Shown: one piece after another, positions 24,176 to 37,265 of the stretch
How positions within the stretch are numbered: the first letter of the stretch is position 1
How the letters are laid out: each line of letters opens with the position of its first letter
Source of the DNA: Flammula alnicola
Lineage: Eukaryota > Basidiomycota > Agaricomycetes > Agaricales > Strophariaceae
DNA: 56,100 nt
Direction: 5' to 3'
NCBI GenBank assembly: GCA_015499995.1
Contig: JADNRV010000314.1
Coordinates: forward strand, 1 to 56,100
Translations under genes and position numbers: made by a program
The notes under the pieces: model-generated
The model's database searches: none
The model's input: the letters and a program-made list of their open reading frames with translations, nothing else
What the model was told of the DNA's origin: nothing

Positions 24176-25190
24176 TACTGTATGTGACCCTGAAGTTGGC
24201 CATTTCAACTTGTGAGACGAATTCCTTCGGTAGTACCCTCTCTATGACCTAAGTAAGTTGACCATTACATGAACATACATCTAAAATATGAGTCCAAAAG
24301 CACTCAGAATTTTTATTTGTGCCTCAGAGGTTCAATGAATTTTGCTTTGAACTCACCTCTAAATCCAGTAATATACCGAAGTTGGCCAGCCCTGAAATGG
24401 CTGCGAAAGGGTCATCTCGGCCCGGTTTTGAGTGGCCAAAAACCCGGTAAAATGAGTCGAGCCTCAGTTTATCGCTCGTATTCATCGTGTTTTGCTTTCC
24501 CGTCCAATAAATGCTTATATATATTGAAGGTATGCTTTTTGTGAATGATTTTCCGTGCTGTATCATAAATTATGGTGCTTCTTTCATCCGATCTTATTTC
24601 ACCTTTTTGTTGGCTATAAATACCTATCTTCAGAAGAAGGTTGGATTTCCGGTACTGAAAAAAATCTGAAAAAATCCTGAGAGCATAATTATATTATCTA
24701 TTCAAAATTTTGAGCATATTTTCACCTCACACCCCGGGAAACTATTGAGTGGATCTGTCATAACATGAGCGGACTTCTCGTGGGTCATGTAATCAGAATA
24801 AATATACATGGTATTTTAATTTACATATTGCAGAAAGGTTTCACTGCTCAAGTCAAAGAGACTCCTGTGATAAGGAAGGGAAATAACAAATATATATGTA
24901 CCAAGTGATTGCAGCTGTGGGAGACGCTCTAGCATCAAGAAAAGCTCTCGGCCGTGCGTGGGATGCCAGTCCGGGCTTAATAAATCAATGACATCACTGC
25001 TTCCCACGTACTCTTCGTGCAATATCCTCACATCCACTTACATATTTTTAATTCAGATTAGGTAGAAAGCTAGGGCTAAGTATTTAAATCTCGGATCTGC
25101 AAAAGAGTTTGCCAAAATCGACGCAGAACTTGTGCTACGAGCCAAGTGGCCAACTTCCAGGGCTGGCCAACTTCAGGGTCACATACAGTA
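24176..25190. mobile_element. Tc1/mariner-like non-autonomous element (1.0 kb)
   Basis: A perfect 27-bp inverted repeat bounds the element: 24176-24202 starts TACTGTATGTGACCCTGAAG, and 25164-25190 is its complement. The outermost TA on each side fits a TA target duplication, so the element proper would run from CTGTATG to CATACAG, as in Tc1/mariner relatives. The motif GAAGTTGGCCAGCCCTG recurs inside (about 24378) and next to the right end. Short frames inside show no DDE transposase. I infer a deletion derivative or MITE. Confidence 0.8.
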
Positions 25191-26135
25191 TATATTTTCA
25201 GGTATAATAGAATCCAATAAACCCAAACAACGAAGGAAAACGGTCAAGGAATGATGGAAATAGCCTACTCACCCGTCGCAGACGAGTGCAGGTGGTGGGA
25301 ACGACTTCCGCATTTGGTATATGAACCTTGATGCCGAAGGGCACAGCAAAGCGGGGACTCTGAGCTTCAAATCGGCTATGTGTGACTGATGGCTATGATA
25401 AATCGGGACGTTATGTAATTTTGATGGGAGATCAAAAGACCAATCGAACTAGGACTCGCTGGCGTGAACGTGAATCTCCGTTCATTATGTCTCGAATTTC
25501 TCCTCATCGACAGTCATCGAGGGCGATTTGGGACCCGTATGGATAACACATACCTACCGAGAAAGAGGTTCAGCGGGTTATACAGGCAGAAAACTGCTGG
25601 ATTAGACTGCATGCACTCAGTTTGGCGGCGTCACGTCAAACATCCAATTCTGGACACGGCCATTTTCCATCAAAATCGGTTTTCATTTCTGCCTGCGCAA
25701 CTGGCTTCCGAAAGACAGGAATATTCTCTCTTCGTGATGAAGCGAGGGCGTGAAGCGTATTTGCATTTAAATATATGACTCAAGAGTACAACGATCGAGC
25801 TTGGAGGTCAAGGAGAAGGGCGTTGGCCGTGGTTCAGTTGAACCGATTTGGGATGAGCGCCGAAAATACAAGACTCACGGCTGGTTCATACTTTCCTATT
25901 GCGATTGTTTCCTGGGAGATCTGAGTGCGATCTAGGGCTGGGCTTGCTGGGACTTTCGGTTGTACCTTCTAAAGTCTTCCTTATAAGACCATCGGAGGCC
26001 TCGTGTTTATAGCGAGCGATACCTTTTCATACACGCCCCACCCTCTTTTCTTCACCCCATTATTCTCGAGCGTTCCTCCCCAACCTCAGCGCCTACCCTC
26101 CTGCCCAGCGCCTCCACATTATAAATATTTTAGAC
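25191..26135. other. Upstream region of the HMG-box gene
   Basis: No gene is supported here. Approaching the HMG gene the sequence becomes C/T-rich. TTATAAGA lies at about 25980 and TATAAATA at about 26120; the latter is only about 10 bp before the ATG and is unlikely to serve as a TATA box for that start. Confidence 0.5.
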
Positions 26136-27629
26136 ATGCCTGCGGACAGAACGAGATCTCTCAAGCGCTCGGATTCGGCTGGTGAGACCACGTTCACAAA
26201 TCGATCGTAAAGCATCACCACGTTGACACCCTGTTCTACAGGCAATCAGTTTGTGTGGACAACTCATGTCGAGCCCTCAACTGGATCGGAACTCTCCTTC
26301 ACGCCCACAATGACGCCCGTCACCTTTTCGGACTCACCTCCCCCTCTTGTGGATGCTCCTCCAAGCGAATTTATCATGTTCCCACCGCCGGAGGAGATAT
26401 CAGCCCCTCGTCGCCAGCCTCACTCGAAAAAGAAGCCGGACAACCACATCCCTCGCCCTCCCAATGCGTTTATCCTCTTCCGCTCGTCCTTCATTAAGAG
26501 CCAGCATGTCTCCACTGAGGTCGAGACTAATCACTCGACTCTATCTAAGATCATTGGCCTAACTTGGCAAAACTTACCAGAGGAAGAACGCCGTGTTTGG
26601 CACCTCAAAGCGAAGGAGGCTCTCGACGAACACAAGCGAAAGTTCCCGAAGTACGCTTTCCGCCCTGTCCAGACGAAAGCGAAAGGCGCCCCTTCGGAGA
26701 AGCGGAAGGTGCGCGAGGTCGAGCCCAAGGACTTGAAACGATGTACAAAGATAGCCCAACTTCTGGTGGAAGGTAAGAAGGGCAACGAGCTCAACGCCGC
26801 CATCCAGGAGTTCGACAAACACCACGTACCCGAGATCGTCACCCGCTTTGAGGCTCCCATTACTGCACGCGCCTTCCGCCGCTCATCGTCCGCACCCATT
26901 CCTGATACCGAAAATTCCCGCGCCAGTCACTCGTTCCTGCAGGAGGTTTTGTCGCACTCACCGAAGAAGTTCCGCGCTGCGAGTACGCGCCCAACTCGCT
27001 GCTCCACGCCTGTCAACGATGTCTTGGAACAGGTCTGCCGTGAAGATTCTCATCCCACGGTGGACGCCCATGTGCTACCGCTCAAGCAGGAATCGGCATT
27101 CGTAAGTCCGCCTTATCCGCTCTGCACCGAAAAAAATTCTCATTGCTGTGAACTATGTTCCAAGAATTTCGGCACCTTCTCGTTCGACAATATTGCGTCC
27201 CCCGTTCCCACATACGAATGCGATCCCTTGTCTTCTATTCAGCAGGGCGATTCATTTGATGACAGTCACTTCAACCATGGCCTGACGATCGATACCTCAT
27301 TTAGTATGAGCGATTGGGCGCCGACTCCCTCCCCGCACTCTCCTTCGACGCCAAGCTATATGCTGAGCCCAAGTCCCATGTCGAGTTCATCCCCCATGTC
27401 ACCTTATTCTTCGAGCTTCGACGCTTTCGATCAGGCGCTCGAAGCTCAATTCTCTCCATACGACCAGCCGTGCGGTTTGCCACAGCAAAGTGGCATGTGC
27501 GGCGGCGGCGCTGAAGACGCGATGTACGCCACATTCCATGACCACAACCAATACGCGAATGCGCCATTGTCCCACCTCGACCTCGATTTTTCAGCGTTCA
27601 TGACGGCCATCCCCCAATATGCCATGTAG
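26136..27629 (+). CDS. HMG-box transcription factor (three exons, 456 aa)
   Basis: Exons are 26136-26181, 26242-27101 and 27165-27629. A start in a short first exon (MPADRTRSLKRSDSAG) was chosen because the longer frame has no ATG upstream. The second intron (63 nt, GTAAGT...CCAAG) is a multiple of three without stops, so intron retention would add 21 residues. An HMG box of the MATA-HMG/sequence-specific type occupies about residues 84-156: HIPRPPNAFILFRSSF, then LSKIIGLTWQNLPEEERRVW, then FPKYAFRP. A basic segment KKKPD precedes it. The C-terminal half is rich in Ser and Pro (SPSPMSSSSPMSPYSSS), suggesting an activation domain. Similar mushroom proteins act in mating or fruiting control, but I cannot assign this one. 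Another HMG-box regulator class is possible. Confidence 0.9.
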
Positions 27630-30600
27630 GCAGGCCTAGAATCCCGGGAAATCAGTTTCAACGGCGTCTCATGTCTCGTCGCCGCTTCCAACAAGAGTTT
27701 CCTTTCATTATCATTGTATGTATCATAGCGTTCTTCTCCCGTTCTTTCAGGATCCCAGCCCTTGTGCTACTTGGGGATATAATCCCCGTGCGTTCGCGTG
27801 CTCGCGCCGATTTTCCGTGTATTTCTAGCCTCTCCGGGCCGCTCCGGTCACCCGCACACGCTCTTTATCACCTTTATTCCACTCTCTCATACCCCTCCAC
27901 TCCTTCCTCCCTGTCCATTCTTCCTCGTTTATCCTTGCGCAATACCCCTCCATTGGTTCTCCAGCGGACAACCACTCAGTTCATCGACACCACAGCACAC
28001 TTCTATTTATGGATCTAACGGTATCCTTTCTTGCTTATTTGTTGTCAAGCCGCTTGACTGAAGCGTCCTGTTGCCATTATTGTATCTGTACATACTTATT
28101 TGCTTCTTAGATGTTTACGAATATCCGGCGTCACCTTATTACGCCGTGATCACTAACGAAATCTGTTATCCTGTTTTCTCCGCCGATGTCCGAGCGACTT
28201 TTAGGTTGTCTGCTGACTCCAGTCTGCTTCAAGCATCCTCAACCGTCCCCGCCTTCAAACGACGAAGCTTCAAATTCAAATGTTCAAGTCTCAAGAGTTC
28301 CACATTTGGCGTTCTTTCGGCTTCCAGCAACATTGCATCAATTCGGTCCACACACGTGCTTCAGATCTGGACACGTCGCCCATTTTCCCCAGTCTGTGGG
28401 TCCCTTGGATCAGATTGTCGGACCCGTACCTCGCTCTCTGGCTTTCCCATGGATCCCGCGCTCGCCTTATCGCTTCTCTTTCCCCCTCCAGGCCTTTCGC
28501 GAATTGAAATTGCGTGCGGTGATGCGGCGCGTGCGCTAGAAGTTCATGCCTTGGAGGTCGTGATCATATCACCTGTATGCGAAATCTGGACGTGTTTTCT
28601 CGTCTCGTCCCTTCTGTTACGTAGTCGCAGATAATCTAATGTCTCCATTATACCCACTTGTAACGTCTCATCTGGCTTATGAATTGCATCAACATCCACA
28701 TCTGTTGTAAGGTTTGACGCAGGTATGAACCAGAACCGATGCGCAATCTCCGTGCAAAACAAGGAACAACGGTCTAGATACCCGCATATGCACGCAAAAC
28801 GATGGCTAACAAGAAGAAATTCCAAGCAAGCGCGTTTCACCTCATGAATAACGCGATAGCGAACGACCTGCGGCTTCGCAATCACACAGCTAAATCTCCT
28901 ACGCCCGCCTAACTAGGACTATTGCCTGAGTAGTAGGGTCGACGACGGATCAGCAAGGAGTGAAAGAGAGTACGAACCCGTTGGTCACCGAGAGTCTACG
29001 CAATTCCACCATGTAAACGGAACGCAGAGGATACAGATGCGGATGTGGGGTGATATTCCCAGAAGGAAAGTTCGACACTGGCTTATAGAAAGTGGATCTG
29101 TGGTTATAAATCGCCCCCAAGAAATTCCAAGAATGGTAGATGATGGGAATGATAGCGCCTTCCAGACGAGAGACAAGATTTGATCAGACGCAGTGAAGTA
29201 AGTGAATGCATAAAACCCGCTGCCAGCCGGGGTCCTCCATGGCAGTGGAGTGGAATTCTTAACATGACGTTGCACCTTCAGGATGTAATGGGGTGGGGTG
29301 GGGGGATAAGCCAAGCTGAAATCTGAGGTCGAAGAAAGAAGCCACACAAATGCGGCACTGATATCACCACGAGTCGAGAACGTCCGCAGAACATTCAGTG
29401 ACCCATGCTGAAAGCAACGTTTCAACGTTCCATGTGGCTTCGTAGTTCGATTGCCCATCTTCACTTCTCTTATCCCAAAGCATGACGTCGCACCGCGTAA
29501 AGGTAGCCAGAGGCCGACGATTACTCATGCGGCGTTGCGCATACTTTCGAGACGAGACCCAGAAGAGTTCACGGAGACCAGTTAATCAGTGCGGCGACCC
29601 GCGGAGGAGGTAAAAGATGTTGGAACGCGGGGGGTCGACGAATGAACGAGTTGTCCGCAGGAAACTGGACTCCCAAAAACGCGCATATAGCCACCTGTTT
29701 GACTTATTTTCCGGCGTAATCTTCCAAGAGAGCACGGATGGGGAAGATGGAGAACAGGGAAGGGAAGATTCCAGCGCATATAGGGATGAAAAGAGACGTA
29801 CGCATGGGGGGTCTCATTAGCATCCAACGCATTGAGCGCCATATCAGAACCATAAGTCCATATACAGAAGTCATCGCGAATGAGCGAGATTGCTCTATAG
29901 CGCGTGGTATTCGTTCTTGCTTGAATTCGTAGTTCAGCGTTCAGCACATGAGCGACAGAGCCTGTTAGGGGCTGGAAGTGGGGCTGAGACAATTCAATCA
30001 GAATCTGTTTTGACGTAAGGCGCAGTTGAAATACAGAAAGAAAGTAGAAGAAAGCTACGTAGCTTGAGCGTATACAAGCCGACCGTGAAGATATGGGACT
30101 TCAAATACGCTGAGAAGGGTGGTGTGCAGTAAAATCTTCAACGGCCAGTATGAAAAGTGAGGTCGAGTTTGCGCTCACTTTAACGTAAGTCCTTTTCTAC
30201 CATTCTCCTTGCCGACGACCGTATCCTCCGCGTTGGAATGTTGTTAACTTGTTCGTTCCCGGATATTGGCCTCATCCTGTCGTGCGGTATCGGGCGCGTT
30301 GGGTACCAGTCGGTACCATGTGTACGCTTATTAGAGAAATGAGCGGCGTATGAGATGCTTAAATCGCACATTCTGGTGGCCGTTATCATCTAGAGCAGGT
30401 AGGTGGTGGTCAGGAGTCGGAAAGAAAAGGCGCGAAGGGGGCTGACCGGGTGCATACCTCTTCGGATTGATCCGGACACTTGGCCGACTCAGCGCTTTCG
30501 AGACCGCGTCGATATTTGCGACTGCTTCCTATGCCAAGGACTTTGGCTATATGCGATACTAGACCAAGTTTTCAAAGAAGGGATGTCGGAGTCTTCCCAT

Positions 30601-33600
30601 GTCACCTCACTGTGAGGTCAATTAATCCCATCGTTTTGGCTGACTTTTGCGCCCTATGCCTCTTGTCACCACATAGTTCCACTCAAGAAGGGATTGCACC
30701 GACATCGCGATGTCGTCGCTGTTGGATATTTGCTAGCTTGATGACTGATTCGGGGCAGCCGATTATAGCTGCTTCGTCTAGCCGGTCAAATACTACGTGT
30801 AAGGGTTGCATATTGCTTCTTTACAGGGATTTCTGTGATTTTGTTCAGACATTTTCTCGCATGCGGGTCCCGAGTTTTTTTTACGTTCCATTCAATGAGG
30901 GTTTGCCTGCTCTCAAGAGTAGTAATTTGGTATCTGGAAATTTAAACTTTTGTAAGATTGCATTGTTCGTGGTCGATTTGGATTGCCAGGTCGAGGGCAT
31001 CGGGACGATCATCTACTGGTACTTATCTGTAAGATTGCAATAAATTTTTTGTTGTAGCATAACAAGGATTGGCATCCTTACGATGAGGGGGTAAGGTTGA
31101 GCTGATATACCTACATGGGTTCACGATATACTGGCGGCGTCATAGTGACTGCCCTCGAAGAAACTTGAAGTTCAAGGCAAATTCATCATCGTCAGAAGGT
31201 CATCCTGCTCCATGTAAGGCAAATTGAAGAGAATTCCCTTAATTCCATTCGCTGTCAGCGTCGAGCCGCATAAGGGGTCTGCAAGGTGTGTAGGAAATGC
31301 TCCATCACAGTTAGAAGCCACCTACCTTGGTGAACCTCTGGCACAGTCTGTGTTTAAGACCCGTCGAGATTCTGGGCAAGGGGGAACGACGATAAGTCCC
31401 TCAATCGAGTACCCACAGAACTCGAGGATTGCATTAGTACGAATATTCTTCTTGTAACTCTATCAGCCCCTTAAGTACCTCGCAGATGCTGCCGTTCAGC
31501 TGCATCCAAGCGCGCACTAAGCGCACTGCCGAGCTCCAATGTGGCGAAGGACACGGTTATGGTCCTTGGGGGACTGAATTTTCTGGGAAGGGAGGACTAA
31601 ATGGAGACGATGGGTTGTGCTGCGCTTGTAGGATTGCAGTAAGTACAACGGAGTGAAGGAATGAAATCTATGGGCAAGGGTACTGATGCGCCCTGAACGC
31701 GTGTTGTAGCTCTGACTTTAATGCCCTGTAGGTCAATGACTCGAGTAGTGCATTGACCATTGGTCCGAATTCACCCTCCATCATCCCAATATCAGACAGC
31801 ATGATTTTCTTGGTTGTATCACCGACCTGAGAGACTTCCAAAACACCTTGTATCCCTTAGCTCAACGAACACTAGCTTGGGGTGTAATCTGACCCAATTC
31901 CAATATTTCTAAGTATGGAATAACGTTCACCGCCCCTGTGGAACTTCGTAATATGTACATAGTCACATCGGGTTGGAGATTGTTATCGCGATCGTTGGCC
32001 TACAAGCAGAGAATGCCATTCTTTTACATACGGCCCTGCATATCTGTCGTTGTTCTGATCATAGCAACATCAGACAATCCCGAGCTATAATTTATAAAAC
32101 TTAAAAGACCGAGTCCGTCGTAACATGTTGCGCGCACGCAGCACAAGATACTTACTAGTAGATTCGACCATTCAAAAGCCCTTCCAAAACGGCGGGATAA
32201 CAACGGGATAATTGTTTTCACATGCCATCTTCCATGCCCGACCATTAAGTCTATCTGAGCCCGGTCCCTGTCCTAATTTAATACTTAGAGTCTGCTTCAA
32301 CATTGAGAGAAACACAGGCTGTGGGCGCTTAAGCCTGTCCTTTTATGGTCACCGACCCTCGCGGCCTCGCCTGATCCCACGGTTAAATTTTGGCTGAGCT
32401 TCAATTCGCTTCGCAAAATAGGATAAATTTGTGGCATCTTCACGCGGGTATTGTGGTGTGAAAAACTTTTTTTTTTGTCGGATCTAAGATGCACAAGCAT
32501 TTTTTGAGGTCCAAAGCCGTTCATGATTATTTTGGAAATTGGAACTCGTTTGCGGGACCTCATGGACCTCTTTCTCCGACGATTCCATGGTAGGTACATA
32601 TCATACTAAGCACTCCCACAAATTGGTGTCCGGCTCTTTCTGTGCGGGTGCAACAGTGTCACAGAGTCTGATCGTGCGCTGGGAATCTCTTATACAGTAT
32701 AACCAGTACTCGCGCACTTGATTCCCTAGTCCACCGTCCTTACCCAGATCTTTGCCCCTTTCCCGTCATTTAAGCCTTTATACATACGTGCCCGGTATCT
32801 CTCCGACTGGTTGATATACCTCCTTCAAATAGTATATTCGAATATTTGGTCCCTTTACGAATGACAAACATTCAATTCCTCGTAACTGTTCCTTCGCATT
32901 CCCCTCGAAAGCTAGGAACGTGTAGCTACATATCCTTCGTGAGATAACATCCTGGGACCAGGTAACACATATTCTCCCCTGGAATCTTGATACCTGTGGT
33001 ACAGGACGCCACGGCAGATCTTACCGAAGCCGTTCCCAAGGAGCTAAAGGCAGCGGGATGGCTACCGTGGTACGCCCGTCTCATATCGACAGTGATCACG
33101 GAGGGTTTCTAGTCAGCTCTTGTGAAGCACCTTGGAATGCTAATGATATAAATATAATAGAAAGTTGAGCAATATACCATCCGAGTGAGACTTACATATC
33201 AATGTCCTCCAAATCATTGCTAACGACGGAGCACGCTTGATCCGGGCCACCTTCTAGATTCTCAAGTGAAAATCGGCGAAGATGTATCAACATTCGGGAC
33301 GTCGCGATGCCTTTGGCTGCATGGAATGGAGTGAATATAACATTTTGGTGACTGCGAAGTAGAACATTGAGAGGAAGAACTCACACCCAAATCCGAATTA
33401 CTAAGGAATACAAGTTGCTCCCTTAGTGAAATGCCGAGGTTATAAGCTTGGAATCCTCATAATCGGATAACCATAATAGTACTCAGCACGACCATCAAAT
33501 CACCTTTCAGTGTCACAACCCCCGATTGTTTGGTGATTATGAGCCTTGGCCGCCGAGAGGGTTGGTAATATTGATGTTCGTCTTGAAAGTACATGCACAG

Positions 33601-34804
33601 ACAGGCTGGCTAGTCGTCGCCCTAGGAAACAGGTAGACACAGCTTGTCTAACTTGGGCGGTAATCTATCATAGATTGTGCCGTTGCGTTTGAGATGTTAG
33701 GTGTGTTTCAACTTTCTTCTATGCTGAGTTGCAACCTTTAATTTCACAGCTATTGCAGCATTGCGAAGCGGGAGGTGTCTACACCCCGAAGCAGTCAGCA
33801 AATGACCAGAGTTGGAGACCCAACCATCCTGTGTGACTGCTCCTCGCCACCTCCTACTGCAATGACTGTGGTCGATAGTGATAGATAGTGAAATGCCGGC
33901 TCCGGCTCCAGCCTGGAGGTGTACTTGATCGTTTGGCGCAGCGCCGTTGGGTTCGGTGATAATGAATTGCACAAACGGTATGTACTCGGTTAAACACGAG
34001 GTCGAGAGCGACGATATCAGAGAGAGCAACATATGAAAAGTCGACGTACCGGCGGCCTCAAAATGAGGTATCGTCTCACACAGCCATCCCCTTGTTCTTG
34101 CCCTGCAACCTTCTAAACCAGATCCCTAGTGCTACTACTCGCCTTAGAGTAATCCAAGTTTACAACCTAATGATGTTCCGAGCTTTTCCGGCTCACTGTA
34201 CTAATGTTGGAATCAGATGCAAAGAATGTATCGAATAAACGATATGCACTGAGCGAGTACATGGAGCACAATGTTATGGCTCCCGCAATGTAGAAGTGCG
34301 TAATGCTCGGCGATGAGCTTGGTGTCAAACACGGTTTTCGTGGACCTGGAGGGAAGGCAAGTCGTTTGGGTTCAGGTTTGTGGTTCGTCGGAGCCACTGA
34401 GCAGGGACAGAGAATCTACGGAGGTGTTAAGGACTTACCAGCAACTTACCAGGTACGCAGAAAAGCAGAAAGAGAAGTTGCATGTTGAAAGGGGGCAAAC
34501 ATGCGCAAACAATAGTTGCCGCGCACCGGACCGCAAACTCGCGACTCGCTTTGCCACAGTCTCCTTTTATGGCGACCGCTTCAAATTGATGGAATTTTTT
34601 TTATCTGGCCCGTGTCGACTTTTCCATCTGACTGACACGGAGAAGAAGGAACAATGCCATCAAAGCACATTAGAAACCAATGTTCGACCACACCACGAGT
34701 GCCGACCGCCCCTATTCTGATTTCAACATGGCCCACAGTGGGTGTATCAAAACCAAAAAAAAAGGCCACATTCAACGTGTCTCCCTACGTTTCTCGTTCC
34801 TGCT
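27630..34804. other. Gene desert (7.2 kb)
   Basis: About 1 kb after the HMG gene may be 3' UTR (C/T-rich, 27.7-28.6 kb). Beyond it I recognise no gene, although frames up to about 190 codons occur (28071-28634 and 30480-31043 on plus, 28985-29464 on minus). None shows family similarity or a coherent exon model. A minus-strand frame at 34167-34397 has PKRLAFPPGPR, faintly like a P450 N-terminus, but nothing follows it. Confidence 0.45.
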
Positions 34805-36295
34805 ATGTCGAAAATAACGTCCCTCCCAGAGGACGTTGTTCGCTTGATCGTAGAAGAGATTGTCCGCCAGCAGAGCCCTCTCAATTACATCGCTCTGATT
34901 TCGAGCATGTTTTTGAGCGTTTGTCGCTCCTTGTATTTCAAGAAATACACAGTTAATCTCGACCACTTCCATGCGACGCCAAAGCTCCGGAAATTTAATG
35001 TTCTCCTCTCTCGCTGTCCAGAAATCACGACTTTCGTGAGGACCTTCATCATCACAGACCACACACACAACAACTTCCACTCCGCACACAATAACACCTC
35101 AGACCGCACGTCAGAAATACACCGCCTTAGTCTTCTGCATGCCGACAGATGGGGAGGCTGTAGAGAGAATTATCACCAAATAACGGATAACAACTCCATT
35201 CTGTCTCAAATCCTTGGCAGGCTTGGAGCTTTGCGCGAGGTCACCGTCTCTTTCAACCATCGCCAGGGTCTCGTCAACTGGGATGACGTTTCATCTTCCA
35301 TTCAACAACTCTTTCGAAGGAAGACAGTCAAGGTGGCCACGCTTAGGGGACTGAAAAACTTACCGGCTAAATTGTCGAAGTCACTTTTATCCGTGGAAGA
35401 GCTTTACATAGCGCAGTGCCGCTTTGCAGCGATTTCAACGAACATCAAATACCACCCGGGGCCGTTGGAACTCAAGAAATTCTTCTATGAGCCGTCGGAT
35501 ACATTAATCGATGGCCAACCCGCTCAATTTCTTGACGTACGCCATGGTGGAACTATTTTGGAGCATTGGCTTGCATGCGGCTGCGCATTGCCTGGCATCG
35601 AGGTATTCTCGCTCTCAATCGCAAACTGGAGATGCATACGGGAGGCTGCCGTCTGTCTGGATGTATTCAGAACGAGCATCCGGGTCCTATCGCTAAGTAC
35701 AGTTGGATTAGGACTCAGTAACGCCCGACCAAATCTCTCGACCAATGCGATGTCTGTCGCCAATGAAATGGACAACGCCGCACTGGAAAATCTCTTGCGC
35801 GCTATTCAGCCGACGGAGGCTGGATCGTTATTAACCGACGGATGGTTCACTCGGGCGTTCTCACCTATATCCCTAGTTAACTCCAGCATCCAGCAAGCTC
35901 GGCTCACAATACTGGATTTTAGCGTGTCGTATTGGAAGCTCCTGATGGAGGATAGGTATAACGGGGAGCTGCACTGGTTGGGCGATCTATTTGAAAACAT
36001 GCCGGATGCCAATGCCAGCGCGATCAGGGAAATTCGAATCAACATCGATGTTGGGATTAAATTCGGCGTCGGAAATACCTCCGCTGTCCTCCTGGAGGAC
36101 TTTGCCAACGATGAGGTGTGGTGCATCTTGAATGAGGCGTTGAGCAAAAAGAAGTGGATTGGCTTACAAAGGGTGTTTATCACTCTGGATTCGCGCATCA
36201 TGCCCCAGTGGTATGCTCAAGAGATAGGGAACAGGCTTCCGGAATTGAAGAGAAATGTTTTGGACCTCGGGTGGAGGATATTTACAGAGTCATAG
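34805..36295 (+). CDS. F-box-like protein, intronless (496 aa)
   Basis: The start at ATG 34805 is the first methionine of the frame and places the F-box-like motif at the very N-terminus: LPEDVVRLIVEEIVRQQSP, then ALISSMFLSVCRSLYFKKYTV (residues about 7-45). This is the arrangement usual in the large mushroom F-box families. F-box proteins normally recruit targets to SCF ubiquitin ligases through Skp1. The remaining about 450 residues are leucine-rich in a loosely repeated way (LREVTV, LRGLKNLP, VEELYIAQC, LTILDFSVS), compatible with degenerate leucine-rich repeats, and end without a recognisable catalytic domain. There are no introns, and the stop is at 36293-36295. The target is unknown. 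Confidence 0.8.
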   Translation: MSKITSLPEDVVRLIVEEIVRQQSPLNYIALISSMFLSVCRSLYFKKYTVNLDHFHATPKLRKFNVLLSRCPEITTFVRTFIITDHTHNNFHSAHNNTSDRTSEIHRLSLLHADRWGGCRENYHQITDNNSILSQILGRLGALREVTVSFNHRQGLVNWDDVSSSIQQLFRRKTVKVATLRGLKNLPAKLSKSLLSVEELYIAQCRFAAISTNIKYHPGPLELKKFFYEPSDTLIDGQPAQFLDVRHGGTILEHWLACGCALPGIEVFSLSIANWRCIREAAVCLDVFRTSIRVLSLSTVGLGLSNARPNLSTNAMSVANEMDNAALENLLRAIQPTEAGSLLTDGWFTRAFSPISLVNSSIQQARLTILDFSVSYWKLLMEDRYNGELHWLGDLFENMPDANASAIREIRINIDVGIKFGVGNTSAVLLEDFANDEVWCILNEALSKKKWIGLQRVFITLDSRIMPQWYAQEIGNRLPELKRNVLDLGWRIFTES

Positions 36296-37265
36296 ACGAC
36301 AGATGAACAACGGCATCCATAAATCCATGCCTTTATCTCGACGTTCGGCCTGGGCGGAGTGTAAGGTGGCCTGCTGTACCACTCTTTCCGCGTAATGACT
36401 ATATCTCAATGGACGGTAGTACGTCCCATTCCACATTGTCAGAACGCCAGCTCCGACATCGCAGCCGGGGAAAGGTTTGACGGTACACAAATTGAGACTC
36501 GAGAGGCGCAATGTCGGTGACGACGATTAGGGTAAGTACTAAGGACTCAGAAGTTGTTTTCAAGTTTGCAGTCCAATCTGCCAAGATTTCTTTACCCTTT
36601 AAATTGTGTAGGAATCCCATCTGGAGCGAGTGCTCAGGAGTTCAGGAACTCGTCAAGGCAGCGCCGTGGAGTATGACATCGGAAGCAAGGTGTTACGGGA
36701 TTTCTGTATCGCATTGCGCTTGCAGACATGCACAGCCACTCCCATACCAGATTGAATCCAATGCAGATCCGACAACGTACGTATGCATACTCCATCCTCA
36801 GGTCATGATGCATGACCGCCGATGTCAGCGTGGCAGGATATGGAATGGGTGCAGTTCCACCGTGCTTGTTTTATAAATGTCCACAATCCGGGCCTCAGGT
36901 TATAATGTCAAGCCAGAAAGATACGTGAGATGGAATTCCAAGACAGCATCTATTCAACAAAAGATGTGGCTATGGGTTTCCTAACTGAGCCTGCAATATC
37001 ATACGGGGTTGTACAATTGTTACGTCCCGTCAATGATGCTCGATGGGAAGTTACTAGGCGATTTATTGGGACCGCGGTTCCCCTTGCTGTGGCAAAACCA
37101 TAAGAATAGAACAGACGAGGAAGACGCATAGCCAGAACTATGTAGTTGTTATAAATAGGTTCAGAATTTTCTGCTTCGCTTAGAAATGATATACATCTGC
37201 TATCACTGCGCACTGAAAACCACAAAAAGGCCTCAAGCGAGTCGTTAAGACGTCTCTAAATTGAT
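36296..37265. other. Intergenic, no supported gene
   Basis: Nothing recognisable on either strand. The last part is the presumed promoter of the first GFA gene. Confidence 0.5.

Noticed and set aside
28071..28634. 187-codon plus-strand frame
   Set aside because: Overlaps two other frames of similar quality, has no start context or known domain, and probably lies in the 3' flank of the HMG gene.
28985..29464. 159-codon minus-strand frame
   Set aside because: No recognisable domain or exon partners; not distinguishable from chance.
30480..31043. 187-codon plus-strand frame
   Set aside because: No family similarity, no linked exons, composition like translated non-coding DNA.
34167..34397. 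Minus-strand frame with a PPGP motif, like a cytochrome P450 N-terminus
   Set aside because: Only the proline-rich motif fits. The following sequence lacks P450 features, and no heme-binding or ExxR segment was found nearby.
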